DNA of 64,000 nucleotides from Candidatus Nitrosotenuis chungbukensis (GTDB lineage: Archaea; Thermoproteota; Nitrososphaeria; Nitrososphaerales; Nitrosopumilaceae), in contig NZ_AVSQ01000002.1 of the NCBI RefSeq assembly GCF_000685395.1, positions 81,900 through 145,899 on the forward strand, given 5' to 3'. The notes below the pieces were generated by a model. It was not told the DNA's origin, did not search any database, and was given only the letters and a program-made list of their open reading frames with translations. Position numbers and translations under genes: made by a program. Below, piece after piece: positions 17,158 through 25,356 of the stretch. Position 1 is the stretch's first letter; each line of letters begins with the position of its first letter.

Positions 17158-17358
17158 TTATTTCTTGACGATTCCGCCTTTCTGATATTTTTTCGTCCAC
17201 TTGAGTGTACGTGGATCGCGTTTTAGTACCAACATGTTCTTTTTGCATTTCGGAGAACAAAACCATAGAACGGTTCCATCGTTTTTTACAAGCATGGTGC
17301 CAGATCCTCTTGCGACTGGTCTATTACAAAAACTGCAAGGTTTTACTAGAAGGCTCAA
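17158..17358 (-). CDS. rpl24e: Ribosomal protein L24e
   Basis: A 66-residue zinc-finger ribosomal protein. CSFCNRP near residue 8 and FCSPKCKKN near residue 33 provide four zinc cysteines, and the basic tail LKRDPRTLKWTKKY is diagnostic. The start is TTG; the codon just before it is an in-frame stop, so no longer form exists. It packs on the 50S interface close to the aIF6 binding site. Confidence 0.93.
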   Translation of the reverse strand: MSLLVKPCSFCNRPVARGSGTMLVKNDGTVLWFCSPKCKKNMLVLKRDPRTLKWTKKYQKGGIVKK

Positions 17359-17365
17359 GTTTCAA

Positions 17366-17581
17366 TCACCTTATTTTTTTAGCTTCGCGTTCTGTTTCTC
17401 GCAGCATCAAGATGTCAGACATTCGTACTGAGCCTTTTACGTTTCTTGTAAGAATTCTTCCCTTGTCCCTACCGCTTAGGATCTTTACTCTAACTTGGGT
17501 TATTTCGCCTGCGATTCCAGTCTTACCAACAAGTTGTATTACTTCGGCAGACACTACGTCTTCTGTCTGGGAAGTGCTCAT
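17366..17581 (-). CDS. rps28e: Ribosomal protein S28e
   Basis: A 71-residue small-subunit protein with ATG start. [17 protein letters not shown] near residue 19 forms the OB-like barrel, and [13 protein letters not shown] ends it, both typical of S28e. It starts two bases after the L7Ae stop and ends seven bases before L24e, within the ribosomal operon. Confidence 0.94.
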   Translation of the reverse strand: MSTSQTEDVVSAEVIQLVGKTGIAGEITQVRVKILSGRDKGRILTRNVKGSVRMSDILMLRETEREAKKIR

Positions 17582-17583
17582 TG

Positions 17584-17961
17584 TTACTTGCCACCTTTAA
17601 TCTTCTTTATTGAAGAAACGACTTCTTCAACAATGTGGTTAGCATCGCCTGCATCAATTATTGCGGCAGCTGCAGAGGTCACGTCGATGCCCAATGCCTT
17701 TCCCAAGTCAAGCTTGCTTGGAACAAATGCATATGCGGCGTTTTGCTCTTCACAGATTATCGGGAGATGTGCTACTACCTCTGGAGGCTCTACATCTTCT
17801 GCAATAACTATTAGTTTGCTAATTCCTCTTTCGATTGCCTTTGTTGCTTCGTTTGTTCCTTTTCTAACCTTACCACTTTGCGATGCAACTCTAACTGCTT
17901 CAAGTATTGGATTTACCAGATCAGCTGGAGTCTCGAATTTTACGTAATAAGCCTTAGCCAA
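17584..17961 (-). CDS. rpl7ae: Ribosomal protein L7Ae (kink-turn binding protein)
   Basis: A 125-residue protein from [16 protein letters not shown] near residue 36 and [17 protein letters not shown] near residue 52 are the L7Ae core that grips kink-turns. In archaea the protein serves the 50S subunit, C/D and H/ACA guide RNPs and RNase P. It is the first gene of the minus-strand ribosomal/ndk/aIF5B operon. Confidence 0.95.
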   Translation of the reverse strand: MAKAYYVKFETPADLVNPILEAVRVASQSGKVRKGTNEATKAIERGISKLIVIAEDVEPPEVVAHLPIICEEQNAAYAFVPSKLDLGKALGIDVTSAAAAIIDAGDANHIVEEVVSSIKKIKGGK

Positions 17962-18021
17962 TTATATCACCCATAGGGATCATTTCCATTCCTTGAGTTC
18001 TTTAACATCGCCTTATTAGTG

Positions 18022-19371
18022 TTATCTGTCCAGAATCGAGTTTACCTTTTTGGTGTATTTTGACATGAGGTTGCCAAGTTTTTCCTCCGAATCCGCCTCC
18101 GCATAGATTCTCGCTATTGGCTCAGTGCCACTTGGCCTAATCATAATCCAATTTTTCTCATCAAAAATTAGTTTGATCCCGTCTGTTGTGTCATAGTTTT
18201 TGTGTTCCTTTTTTAGTTGCGAGATTATTTTTTCTGCCTCTTTTTTAGAGCAGGCGACCTTGTCCTTTGTCGTGTATGACGGAGGCAGAGCAGACATTTG
18301 TTCAGACATGGCTTTGCCCGAGTCCGCAATGAGGTCCAAGGCCAGTGCAAGAGTCATTGCACCGTCCCGTACTTGGTTGTGCTTTCCATACATAAAGCCG
18401 CCATTTTCCTCAAAACCAACAAGTGCTTTTTCTGGAACCATTTTTCTTGAGACCTCAACGCTTCCAACTTTGGTCCTAATCACCTTTGAGTTTGTCTTGG
18501 AAGCTATTGCCTCTATAACTGAACTTGAGTTAAGGCACGTTACAATTTTGGATTTTGGGTTTTTCTCCAAAAGATAATTTGTCAAGAGCAGTGCGGATTT
18601 GTCGCCAGTTAGAATTTTTCCATGATTGTCGCAGAAAATGCTCCTGTCTCCATCACCATCAAAGGCCACGCCAAAATCTGCTTTTTTTTCTATTACTTTC
18701 AGTGATAATTTTTGCAAGTTGCTTGGTGTTGGCTCCGATCCCCTCCCCGGAAATTTTCCATCGACTTTTTCATTGATTAGAAAGACTGTGCAGCCAAGTT
18801 CCTTGCAGAGATCAGGCGCTGCCACGGCCTGTGCCCCATTGCCAAGATCTAGCGCCACTTTGAACTTTTTTGATTTGATTTTGTTTGCATTCACCTGCGA
18901 TTTTATCCCGTCAAGATATGTGCGGACAACTCTTGACTCAGTTCGGGTTTTGCCAAACTTTTTGGAATTTCTTATCCATTTTTTGCCAAAGTAAATGTCT
19001 TCTATTATTAATTCGTCTTCCCGTGAAACTTCCACGCCGTCCTTTGCGGCTGGCTTTAGGCCGTTGTACTGAGGCGGGTTGTGAGACGCAGTAATCATTA
19101 TTCCTCCCGAATACCCAAGTGCTTTTGTGGAGTATTCCAGTGCGGGGGTGGGGACAAGTCCTGCCAGACCACAGTCAAATCCGCAGCAGTTTATGGCAGA
19201 ACACACTACTTTTGCAACAAGCGGACTGGAGTCCCGACCGTCATAGCCTACGAGAATCGGGCCTTTCTTGAAATATGTTGCAATGGAGGAAACCATATCG
19301 GAGATGAATTCCAGGCTAAGTTCGTCTGGGAAAACTCCGCGTATTCCGTTGGTGCCAAATAACTTTCCCAT
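18022..19371 (-). CDS. glmM: Phosphoglucosamine mutase / phosphomannomutase family enzyme
   Basis: A 449-residue alpha-D-phosphohexomutase. The phosphoserine loop TASHNPPQYNG near residue 93, the Mg loop DGDGDRS near residue 237, the sugar-binding GFEENGG near residue 318 and the phosphate-binding RPSGTEP near residue 416 are all present in order. Archaeal homologues interconvert GlcN-6-P and GlcN-1-P or mannose phosphates for UDP-GlcNAc and glycan supply. This connects it in function to the GlcNAc-1-P transferase at 4.4 kb. Substrate preference cannot be fixed from sequence alone. Confidence 0.9.
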   Translation of the reverse strand: MGKLFGTNGIRGVFPDELSLEFISDMVSSIATYFKKGPILVGYDGRDSSPLVAKVVCSAINCCGFDCGLAGLVPTPALEYSTKALGYSGGIMITASHNPPQYNGLKPAAKDGVEVSREDELIIEDIYFGKKWIRNSKKFGKTRTESRVVRTYLDGIKSQVNANKIKSKKFKVALDLGNGAQAVAAPDLCKELGCTVFLINEKVDGKFPGRGSEPTPSNLQKLSLKVIEKKADFGVAFDGDGDRSIFCDNHGKILTGDKSALLLTNYLLEKNPKSKIVTCLNSSSVIEAIASKTNSKVIRTKVGSVEVSRKMVPEKALVGFEENGGFMYGKHNQVRDGAMTLALALDLIADSGKAMSEQMSALPPSYTTKDKVACSKKEAEKIISQLKKEHKNYDTTDGIKLIFDEKNWIMIRPSGTEPIARIYAEADSEEKLGNLMSKYTKKVNSILDR

Positions 19372-19405
19372 TAATTCTTACTTTTATGAGCTAGATTTGT
19401 GCTTT

Positions 19406-20026
19406 TCAGGTTTCTTGCAGTTTGTGTTCAACGGTACGATTTTTTGTTACGATTCTGGTAATTCCTACAACTGTAACTGCGATTAGTAAGAACGTGATCC
19501 AGTCATGCCCTTGAAAAGACACCATCTTGTTGATTACCGGTATAAAGAAAGGAAACGAGGTAGTGCCGCCAAGCAAAATATCAAATGATACATGCGCCAA
19601 AACGGCCGAAAAAGAAACGGCTCCAAGCAGATAGTCTTTTTTTCCCACAAAGAACATCATTAATGGTACTGAGATCAGTCCGAACAGAACAGAATGCGAC
19701 ATGCGTGGGACTGCCTCCAAATTTAGGAATTGAATGAGATGATCTGCATCCAAAGCAATTGGGAATAGTCCTGCAATGGCAACATATCGGATACGCATGC
19801 TGGCAAGCCCCACAATCATGCCAAGTACCACATGACCTACAACATGCTCTACGGAGATTCCGCTTGCCTCCAACGGGTTTCCAATCACATATGACTTTGG
19901 TAAAAGATGCTCAAGTGTTGGAAACAGGCCAGGTATTGAAAACGCTGCTGAAAGTGCAGCATAGAGAATTATCGACTTTAGGATAAATTGTGATGATTTC
20001 AATTCGGATGATTTTGACCGGCCCAT
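19406..20026 (-). CDS. Membrane-bound metal-dependent hydrolase (YdjM/DUF457-like)
   Basis: About 206 residues from ATG 20026; an earlier TTG at 20038 would add four. Five or six hydrophobic segments carry conserved metal-type residues: VEHVVGHVVLG near residue 60, ALDADHLIQF near residue 92, MSHSVLFG near residue 109 and AHVSFDILLGG near residue 143. These match the YdjM/DUF457 group of inner-membrane hydrolases, whose substrates are mostly unknown. It reads away from tRNA-Leu and has no clear operon partner. Confidence 0.72.
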   Translation of the reverse strand: MGRSKSSELKSSQFILKSIILYAALSAAFSIPGLFPTLEHLLPKSYVIGNPLEASGISVEHVVGHVVLGMIVGLASMRIRYVAIAGLFPIALDADHLIQFLNLEAVPRMSHSVLFGLISVPLMMFFVGKKDYLLGAVSFSAVLAHVSFDILLGGTTSFPFFIPVINKMVSFQGHDWITFLLIAVTVVGITRIVTKNRTVEHKLQET

Positions 20027-20133
20027 AATTTTTATCAACTGCTTTGGAATCTGTCACACATGGCTTTTGGCAGTCAGGTGCGATTTTGATTGCAATGGTA
20101 ACCAATAAGTTTGTGTAAAATTGGAGCATCACT

Positions 20134-20221
20134 GCGGAGGTCGCCCAGCCCGGTCAAAGGCGTAAGGTTTAGGCCCTTATCTCTTAGGAGTTCGTGGGTT
20201 CAAATCCCACCCTCCGCACCA
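20134..20221 (+). tRNA. tRNA-Leu (anticodon TAG) with encoded CCA
   Basis: A class II cloverleaf. Acceptor GCGGAGG pairs with CCTCCGC. Anticodon stem TAAGG/CCTTA encloses loop TTTAGGC with anticodon TAG. A variable arm follows, and the T arm is GTGGG-TTCAAAT-CCCAC. Discriminator A is at 20218 and the next three bases are CCA, so the 3' end appears genomically encoded, unlike the Pro, Ser and Val tRNAs here. Confidence 0.93.
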
Positions 20222-20292
20222 TAAACTCTTTTTACAAAAAATATCCAAAATCAGACTAGAGAATTAATAAGGTCAAATTGTGACACAATTCT

Positions 20293-21135
20293 GTGAAAAA
20301 GATCAGAATAGGCATCACAGTTGTAGGAAAAGACAGAGAGGGAATTGTCGCATCATTTACCAATTTCATATTTCAAAGAAACGGCAACATTGAGAAGGTC
20401 AATCAAAACGTCATAAAGGGATTGTTTGGAATGCACCTTGAGGCGTCATTCTCAAAGGAAATCGACATCAAAAAATTCGACAAAGATCTCCAAGACCTTG
20501 GAAAAAAGATAGGAATGGAGGTAAGCATCTATCATGAAATCAACTCTGACAAAAACATCGCACTGTTTGTTACAAAGGAGCCCCACTGCCTGGAGGCATT
20601 GCTCAATGCAAATGCCAGGGGCCAGCTCAAAGGCAAAATAAGCGTAATTGTAGGAACTGAAAAAACGCTAGAACCAACGGCAAAGAAGGCAAAGATCCCA
20701 TTTGTGATAGTTGACGAAAAGGATCAGCTCGAGGCAGAAAACAGGCTAATTGAAATCGCAAAACAGTATGACATTGACCTTGTGGTGCTTGCACGATACA
20801 TGAGAATCATGACGCCTAACTTTGTTTGGAGATATCCCCACAGAATAATCAACATTCATCCGTCGCTGTTGCCTGCATTCCCAGGTGCGTTTGCATATGC
20901 GCAAGCATTTGAGAGGGGAACAAAAATTGTCGGCGTTACTGCCCATTATGTTACTGAGGAGCTTGATCAGGGTCCAATCATCTTCCAAGACTCCTTTAAG
21001 GTAGGTCCAAAAGACACTCTAGAATCCATAAGGCAAAAAGGCCAAAAGCTTGAAGCAAACACTTTGCTTAAAGCAGTAAAGATGCATCTTGAAGGAAAGC
21101 TTGAGGTCAGTTGGAGAAAAGTGCATACAAAGTGA
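20293..21135 (+). CDS. purU: PurU-like formyltetrahydrofolate deformylase (ACT plus formyltransferase domain)
   Basis: A 280-residue protein from GTG. Residues 1-80 form an ACT regulatory domain (VVGKDREGIVASFTNF). Residues 90-280 are the formyltransferase fold with NIHPSLLPAFPGA near residue 196 and TAHYVTEELDQGPI near residue 220, which supply the catalytic Asn, His and Asp. PurU hydrolyses 10-formyl-THF to formate and THF. Thaumarchaeal folate use is not settled, so the natural formyl donor may differ. It overlaps the next gene by 25 bases in another frame, so the two are probably expressed together. Confidence 0.85.
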   Translation: MKKIRIGITVVGKDREGIVASFTNFIFQRNGNIEKVNQNVIKGLFGMHLEASFSKEIDIKKFDKDLQDLGKKIGMEVSIYHEINSDKNIALFVTKEPHCLEALLNANARGQLKGKISVIVGTEKTLEPTAKKAKIPFVIVDEKDQLEAENRLIEIAKQYDIDLVVLARYMRIMTPNFVWRYPHRIINIHPSLLPAFPGAFAYAQAFERGTKIVGVTAHYVTEELDQGPIIFQDSFKVGPKDTLESIRQKGQKLEANTLLKAVKMHLEGKLEVSWRKVHTK

Positions 21136-21833
21136 CTGGCATACAAGACAACTTTGATCCAGACCTTAGGAAAATAATCAGGACAAAAAAACAGATTGCC
21201 ATAATTCCTGTAGGCTCAATTGAACAGCATGGCCCGCACCTACCAGTATCGACTGATTCAGACATAGTAACGGAGGTTGCAAAGAGGGTTGCAAAAAAGT
21301 GCAATCTCTTGCTTTTGCCCACAATAACATACGGGGTTTCCTTTGAGCATGCCCCGTTTTTCAATCTCAGCGTAACTAGGATGACTCTACAAAATCAGCT
21401 AGTCGACATTTGCAACTCACTTGTAGAAAACAAGATCAGAAAAATAATAATTCTAAACGGGCATCATGGAAATCAAAAGGCGCTATCAGGAGTGGCAGGC
21501 AAGATATCCAGAGGCAAGGGCAAGATCTCTGTGATTTCATACTGGCACCACATGGAGACAGAGTTTGATCATGCAGGGTTTGCAGAAACTTCGCTCATGT
21601 TGGCAGTATCAAATAAGGCAAAGATGAGTCGTGCAAAAAAAGGGCTAGTCACAGACAGGATGTCCGCAGAACAAAAATCAAAAGTATCCAAGATCGCATC
21701 CACGCACTTTATCAAAGCGACTAAAACAGGAGTTTGGGGAGATCCCACGAAGGCAACCAAGAAAGACGGCATGAGGATTTTATCTGAAATAGTGCAAAAC
21801 ATCGCCAAAAAAGTCTCAAAGTTGCCTTACTGA
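21111..21833 (+). CDS. Creatininase-family amidohydrolase (possible ArfB-type deformylase)
   Basis: A 240-residue protein from TTG. IPVGSIEQHGPHLPVSTD near residue 32, NGHHGNQKA near residue 116 and FAETSLM near residue 159 give the Glu, His, Asp and Glu metal ligands of the creatininase fold. Archaeal relatives include ArfB, which removes formate from a pyrimidine intermediate of riboflavin and F420 biosynthesis. The upstream formyl-transfer enzyme makes a formyl-related role attractive. Assignment to ArfB is inference; other members act in mycofactocin maturation or creatinine breakdown. Confidence 0.75.
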   Translation: MEKSAYKVTGIQDNFDPDLRKIIRTKKQIAIIPVGSIEQHGPHLPVSTDSDIVTEVAKRVAKKCNLLLLPTITYGVSFEHAPFFNLSVTRMTLQNQLVDICNSLVENKIRKIIILNGHHGNQKALSGVAGKISRGKGKISVISYWHHMETEFDHAGFAETSLMLAVSNKAKMSRAKKGLVTDRMSAEQKSKVSKIASTHFIKATKTGVWGDPTKATKKDGMRILSEIVQNIAKKVSKLPY

Positions 21834-21899
21834 TTAAAACTCATACACCAATGAAATTTTAATATATTACCTCGTTAGGAGAGCCAATAAGTGAATTAA

Positions 21900-22130
21900 A
21901 TGTCAGTCGACATGGCAGTAAAAGTACTGGACGAGAGCATCGATAAGGTAGTTTTAATCAAACTCAAAGGCGGCAAGACCATCAGAGGCAATCTTCGTGG
22001 TTTTGACCAACACATGAACCTGCTACTTGACAACTCAGAGGAGATCCCTGCTGACGGTCAAGCAAAAAGCATTGGAACCATTGTTGTGAGAGGGGACAAC
22101 GTAGTTATGATTTCCCCACCACCCGCGTGA
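21900..22130 (+). CDS. Sm-like (Lsm) small RNA-binding protein
   Basis: A 76-residue protein. The Sm1 motif [17 protein letters not shown] spans about residues 28-44 and the Sm2 motif [14 protein letters not shown] about residues 59-72. Archaeal SmAPs form heptameric rings that bind oligo-U RNA. It is followed after six bases by L37e; the Lsm-L37e pairing is widespread in archaea and supports the call. An AT-rich run (TTAATATATTA) upstream at about 21857-21867 could be its TATA element. Confidence 0.95.
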   Translation: MSVDMAVKVLDESIDKVVLIKLKGGKTIRGNLRGFDQHMNLLLDNSEEIPADGQAKSIGTIVVRGDNVVMISPPPA

Positions 22131-22136
22131 TGATGT

Positions 22137-22304
22137 ATGACTAGAGGAACTCCTTCGATGGGGTTGATGACAAGAAAGCATCCCCATATACGATGTAGAA
22201 GATGTGGAAAGAACTCCTATCACAAGCGTCAGCACAGATGCTCAAGTTGTGGTTTTCCAGATGCAAGAATTCGAAAGTACTCTTGGATCAAATGGTACGC
22301 GTAG
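22137..22304 (+). CDS. rpl37e: Ribosomal protein L37e
   Basis: A 55-residue basic zinc-finger protein. [19 protein letters not shown] spans about residues 20-38 and gives the C-x2-C...C-x2-C zinc site. The start MTRGTPSMG is typical of L37e. It lies six bases after the Lsm stop, and the next gene starts on the base after its stop codon. Confidence 0.95.
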   Translation: MTRGTPSMGLMTRKHPHIRCRRCGKNSYHKRQHRCSSCGFPDARIRKYSWIKWYA

Positions 22305-23255
22305 ATGCAAGAAATTGCTCTAGTTATTAGTTCCATTGCAGGTGCATGCACCGCAGCAACAGTTAGCAAATTTCCAAGAAGTAAGATTTCACTTTTAGGC
22401 GCAAACGCTCACATCAAAAGTCAAATCGAAACACTTCGAATCGAAAAAGACATTCTGACAAAAACAATATCAAGATTATATCAGGACAGCCCCGATTTAA
22501 CAAAAATTCAGCGAGACAAGCTACTCTCAAGGTACCAACACCAGCTTGGAATCATTCTAGCCAAAATCGAAAAACTGGAAGCTGCAAGCAAGTATCCGGA
22601 TCTCGGTCCCATCGGAGACGGCTTGATTACCCTAATGGATCAAAAGCTTTCCGCACTGGACAGAAGACTGACAGAAATATCGTCAAAGATTTCCGTTGCA
22701 AGTGTCCAGATTGAAAAGCCAGAGCCCAAAAAAGAAGAGATCAAAGCAGAGACAAAGCAGGTCGAAGTAAAACCAGCCGAAAAGCCAGTGATTCAAAAAC
22801 AGGAAATCATCACATCGCCAACAATTGAGGAGTTAATCCAGTCATTTGCCAAACCAACTAAGAGACTAGAGATCACAACGCTAACGGAAATTCCAAGAAA
22901 CTTTACTGCCGCCCCGCAAATCACACCTATGATTGAAATTCCAGCACAGGTGGTTACTCCGCAAATTCAGCCAGAAATCGCACAGCCTCAAATGATCCAG
23001 CCAGAGCAAGAGATCGTTGCAGAATCAATTCCACAAGAACTAAAAGTGCAAAGTCCTGTGCTTGAGCCAATCGATATTGAAAAGAAAATAAGAGAAGAGC
23101 CTCCGAAGCTTGAATTCAAAGAGGAGAGAAGGAAAAGGCCAACTGTCAACATACCAGAGCCTGAGGAAGTCGAAGATGACGAAGACGACCTTGATTCCAT
23201 TAAACGCGAAATAATGAAAACGCTGTCAAAGTTAGAGCAAGCTGAGGTAGAATAA
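22305..23255 (+). CDS. Coiled-coil protein with acidic C-terminus, unknown function
   Basis: A 316-residue protein that starts on the base after the L37e stop, so it is cotranscribed with Lsm and L37e. Residues 1-20 are hydrophobic and could be a membrane anchor or signal-like helix. Residues 38-145 are heptad-rich coiled coil. Residues 145-260 are low-complexity and rich in Glu, Lys, Pro, Gln and Ile, and the end is acidic (EEVEDDEDDLDS) followed by a short helix. No catalytic motif is seen and I do not recognise a family. It may be a lineage-specific structural or scaffold protein. Confidence 0.7.
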   Translation: MQEIALVISSIAGACTAATVSKFPRSKISLLGANAHIKSQIETLRIEKDILTKTISRLYQDSPDLTKIQRDKLLSRYQHQLGIILAKIEKLEAASKYPDLGPIGDGLITLMDQKLSALDRRLTEISSKISVASVQIEKPEPKKEEIKAETKQVEVKPAEKPVIQKQEIITSPTIEELIQSFAKPTKRLEITTLTEIPRNFTAAPQITPMIEIPAQVVTPQIQPEIAQPQMIQPEQEIVAESIPQELKVQSPVLEPIDIEKKIREEPPKLEFKEERRKRPTVNIPEPEEVEDDEDDLDSIKREIMKTLSKLEQAEVE

Positions 23256-23933
23256 TTGTCATTTGATGATGCCATTTCGGCATTGTCTAAAGATGCATTA
23301 AAATTTGTAAAGAACAACTCCGTGCTCGGGTTAGGCAGTGGAAGGGCTGCAACTGCATTTGTAAAGGAATTGGGAAAATATGTCAAAGAAAAAAACATGA
23401 CAATAAGGGCAGTTCCAACGTCTCTGCAGATCAAGCTTGTTGCAGAGCAGGGCGGAATTCACATAATTGGGGCAGATCAGATTGACAGAATTGACGCAGT
23501 ATTCGATGGTGCAGATCAGATTGATTCTCAGGGAAATCTAATCAAGGGAGGGGGAGGTGCATTACTGCGAGAAAACATTCTGATTTCTTCTGCAAAGCGC
23601 GTGATAATCATGGCAGACTCGACAAAATTTGTAAAACACCTTAACAGAACTGTTCCAGTCGAGGTTCATCCGTTTGCAAGAAGCACCGCAAAAAAATTTA
23701 TTGAGAAACTTGGCGGCAAGCCAGACCTTCGAACGATAGACAGGGGATATCCATTCATTACGGAAAACGGCAACATCATCTATGATTGCGATTTTGGCAC
23801 AATCATGGTTCCAAAACCACTCTCCCAAAAAATAAAACAGATTCCAGGAGTAGTCGAAGTTGGAATATTTACTAGAAAACCAGACGTGATATACAAGGCA
23901 AAAGGAAATGGGAAGTTCGATATCCTAGCCTAG
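23256..23933 (+). CDS. rpiA: Ribose-5-phosphate isomerase A
   Basis: A 225-residue enzyme from TTG with no gap after the preceding gene. LGLGSGRAATAFV near residue 24, DGADQID near residue 86 and KGGGGALLRE near residue 98 carry the phosphate loop and the catalytic Asp and Lys of RpiA. It interconverts ribose-5-P and ribulose-5-P for nucleotide and histidine synthesis. The 3' end overlaps the convergent amidohydrolase by nine bases. Confidence 0.94.
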   Translation: MSFDDAISALSKDALKFVKNNSVLGLGSGRAATAFVKELGKYVKEKNMTIRAVPTSLQIKLVAEQGGIHIIGADQIDRIDAVFDGADQIDSQGNLIKGGGGALLRENILISSAKRVIIMADSTKFVKHLNRTVPVEVHPFARSTAKKFIEKLGGKPDLRTIDRGYPFITENGNIIYDCDFGTIMVPKPLSQKIKQIPGVVEVGIFTRKPDVIYKAKGNGKFDILA

Positions 23934-25313
23934 TCTTCGCTTGACTAGCTTCCCATATCCTGGCTTTCCTACAACCTGCATGTTTTCTGTGACCAGGCTT
24001 CCCCGAACCATAGTGGTTTGAGGCCAGCCCTTTAGGTTCCAGCCCTCATATACGATGTAATCTGAAAAGGCGCCAAAAAAATCCGCGCTCACCTTTTGCT
24101 CTTTTTTTAGGTCGATTAATGTGATATCGGCATCTGAATTTTTTTGGAGTGCGCCCTTTTGAGGGAACATTCCAAATATTTTTGCGGCATTTGTGCTAGT
24201 CAGTTCAACTAGTTGTGTAAGGTTGATTCTGTTTTTGTTTACGCCTTCTGATAACAAAATTGGAAGCAGTGTGCCAATTCCAGGAAATCCTGCCAAAGAT
24301 AACCACACGTCATCTCTAACTTTGAGCTTCAATTGGTTTGCAACATGATCCGTTCCAATTGTGTTGATTTGTTTTTGAGATATGGCGTTCCAAATTTTCT
24401 CCTTGTCAGACGAAGATCTAATTGGCGGCATTACCTTTGCCAGATATCCAGATTGTTTTTCATAAGACAGTGTCAGATAATGCGGGCATGTCTCAACTAG
24501 GACTTTGGTTCCCTTTTTTCTTTCTTGCTCAATTGCATCTAATGCTACAGCTGAACCAATGTGTACAAAATAGACAGTTGTTCCATATTCCCTTGCAATT
24601 TCGCAAACCTTTTTGATACTTTTTGCCTCCGAATCAGGCGGCCTGCTTTCAGACCAGGCTGGTAGTCCGTCTTTTTTGTTTTCCTTTGCTTTTTTTATTC
24701 CACACTCGCACATTTGATAGTCTTCAGCATGGACAAGAACAGGACAGCCAAGATGTGCCGCATTTGCCAATACCTTTCTTACTGTGTCTGTTTCCAGTTG
24801 CACGTGAGATTCAAACAAATCTGACGAGCCAGGATCCATGTCCATGTAAACATGTCCAACTTCGCCTCCAAGATTCATGTACAACTTGAACGACGTGATT
24901 CCGTTTTCTGTAATGTACTTCATTTCGTCTGCCTGACTTGCATCAAATATTGTTGCATGTATGGAATAATCCACATAGTGCGACGATTTGGATGCTGCAA
25001 GTTGTGCTTGAAGGTGCGTCTTGTACGAGTGGCCAAGTCTTAGCATCCTCATCATTGTGGTAACGCCTCCCAGTGCTGCCGCACGTGACTCTGTCTTTGC
25101 AGCCTCCTCGATTGGAGAATAAACACCATAGTGTACGTGTGTGTCTATCAGTCCTGGAATTGCAACCAGTCCCCTTGCATTGATTTTTTTATCGCATTGT
25201 GGTATATCGGTAGTAAAATCTACGATTTTTTCATCATCGATTACGATATTTCTTTCCAGGACTCCTTTTGGCGTCATGATATGAGAATCTAGTATGATAC
25301 AGTCTGCAGTCAA
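23925..25313 (-). CDS. Cyclic amidohydrolase (dihydroorotase/hydantoinase family)
   Basis: A 462-residue metal-dependent hydrolase from TTG. GLIDTHVHYG near residue 53 is the first metal motif. SFKLYMN near residue 140 carries the Lys expected to be carbamylated and bridge the metals. VLVHAED near residue 193 and GTDHVA near residue 318 complete the site. The family includes dihydroorotase, dihydropyrimidinase and allantoinase. Dihydroorotase for pyrimidine synthesis is the simplest role, but the 462-residue length with a C-terminal beta-sandwich extension also suits hydantoinase-like enzymes. Neighbouring genes do not settle it. Confidence 0.78.
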   Translation of the reverse strand: MTADCIILDSHIMTPKGVLERNIVIDDEKIVDFTTDIPQCDKKINARGLVAIPGLIDTHVHYGVYSPIEEAAKTESRAAALGGVTTMMRMLRLGHSYKTHLQAQLAASKSSHYVDYSIHATIFDASQADEMKYITENGITSFKLYMNLGGEVGHVYMDMDPGSSDLFESHVQLETDTVRKVLANAAHLGCPVLVHAEDYQMCECGIKKAKENKKDGLPAWSESRPPDSEAKSIKKVCEIAREYGTTVYFVHIGSAVALDAIEQERKKGTKVLVETCPHYLTLSYEKQSGYLAKVMPPIRSSSDKEKIWNAISQKQINTIGTDHVANQLKLKVRDDVWLSLAGFPGIGTLLPILLSEGVNKNRINLTQLVELTSTNAAKIFGMFPQKGALQKNSDADITLIDLKKEQKVSADFFGAFSDYIVYEGWNLKGWPQTTMVRGSLVTENMQVVGKPGYGKLVKRRLG

Positions 25314-25356
25314 TCTGTCTATTATGCAAAAATCCTGCTATTATGCTTTGACAGAT

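Noticed and set aside
17205..17600. Long plus-strand frame opposite L24e and S28e
   Set aside because: Antisense shadow of two certain ribosomal protein genes.
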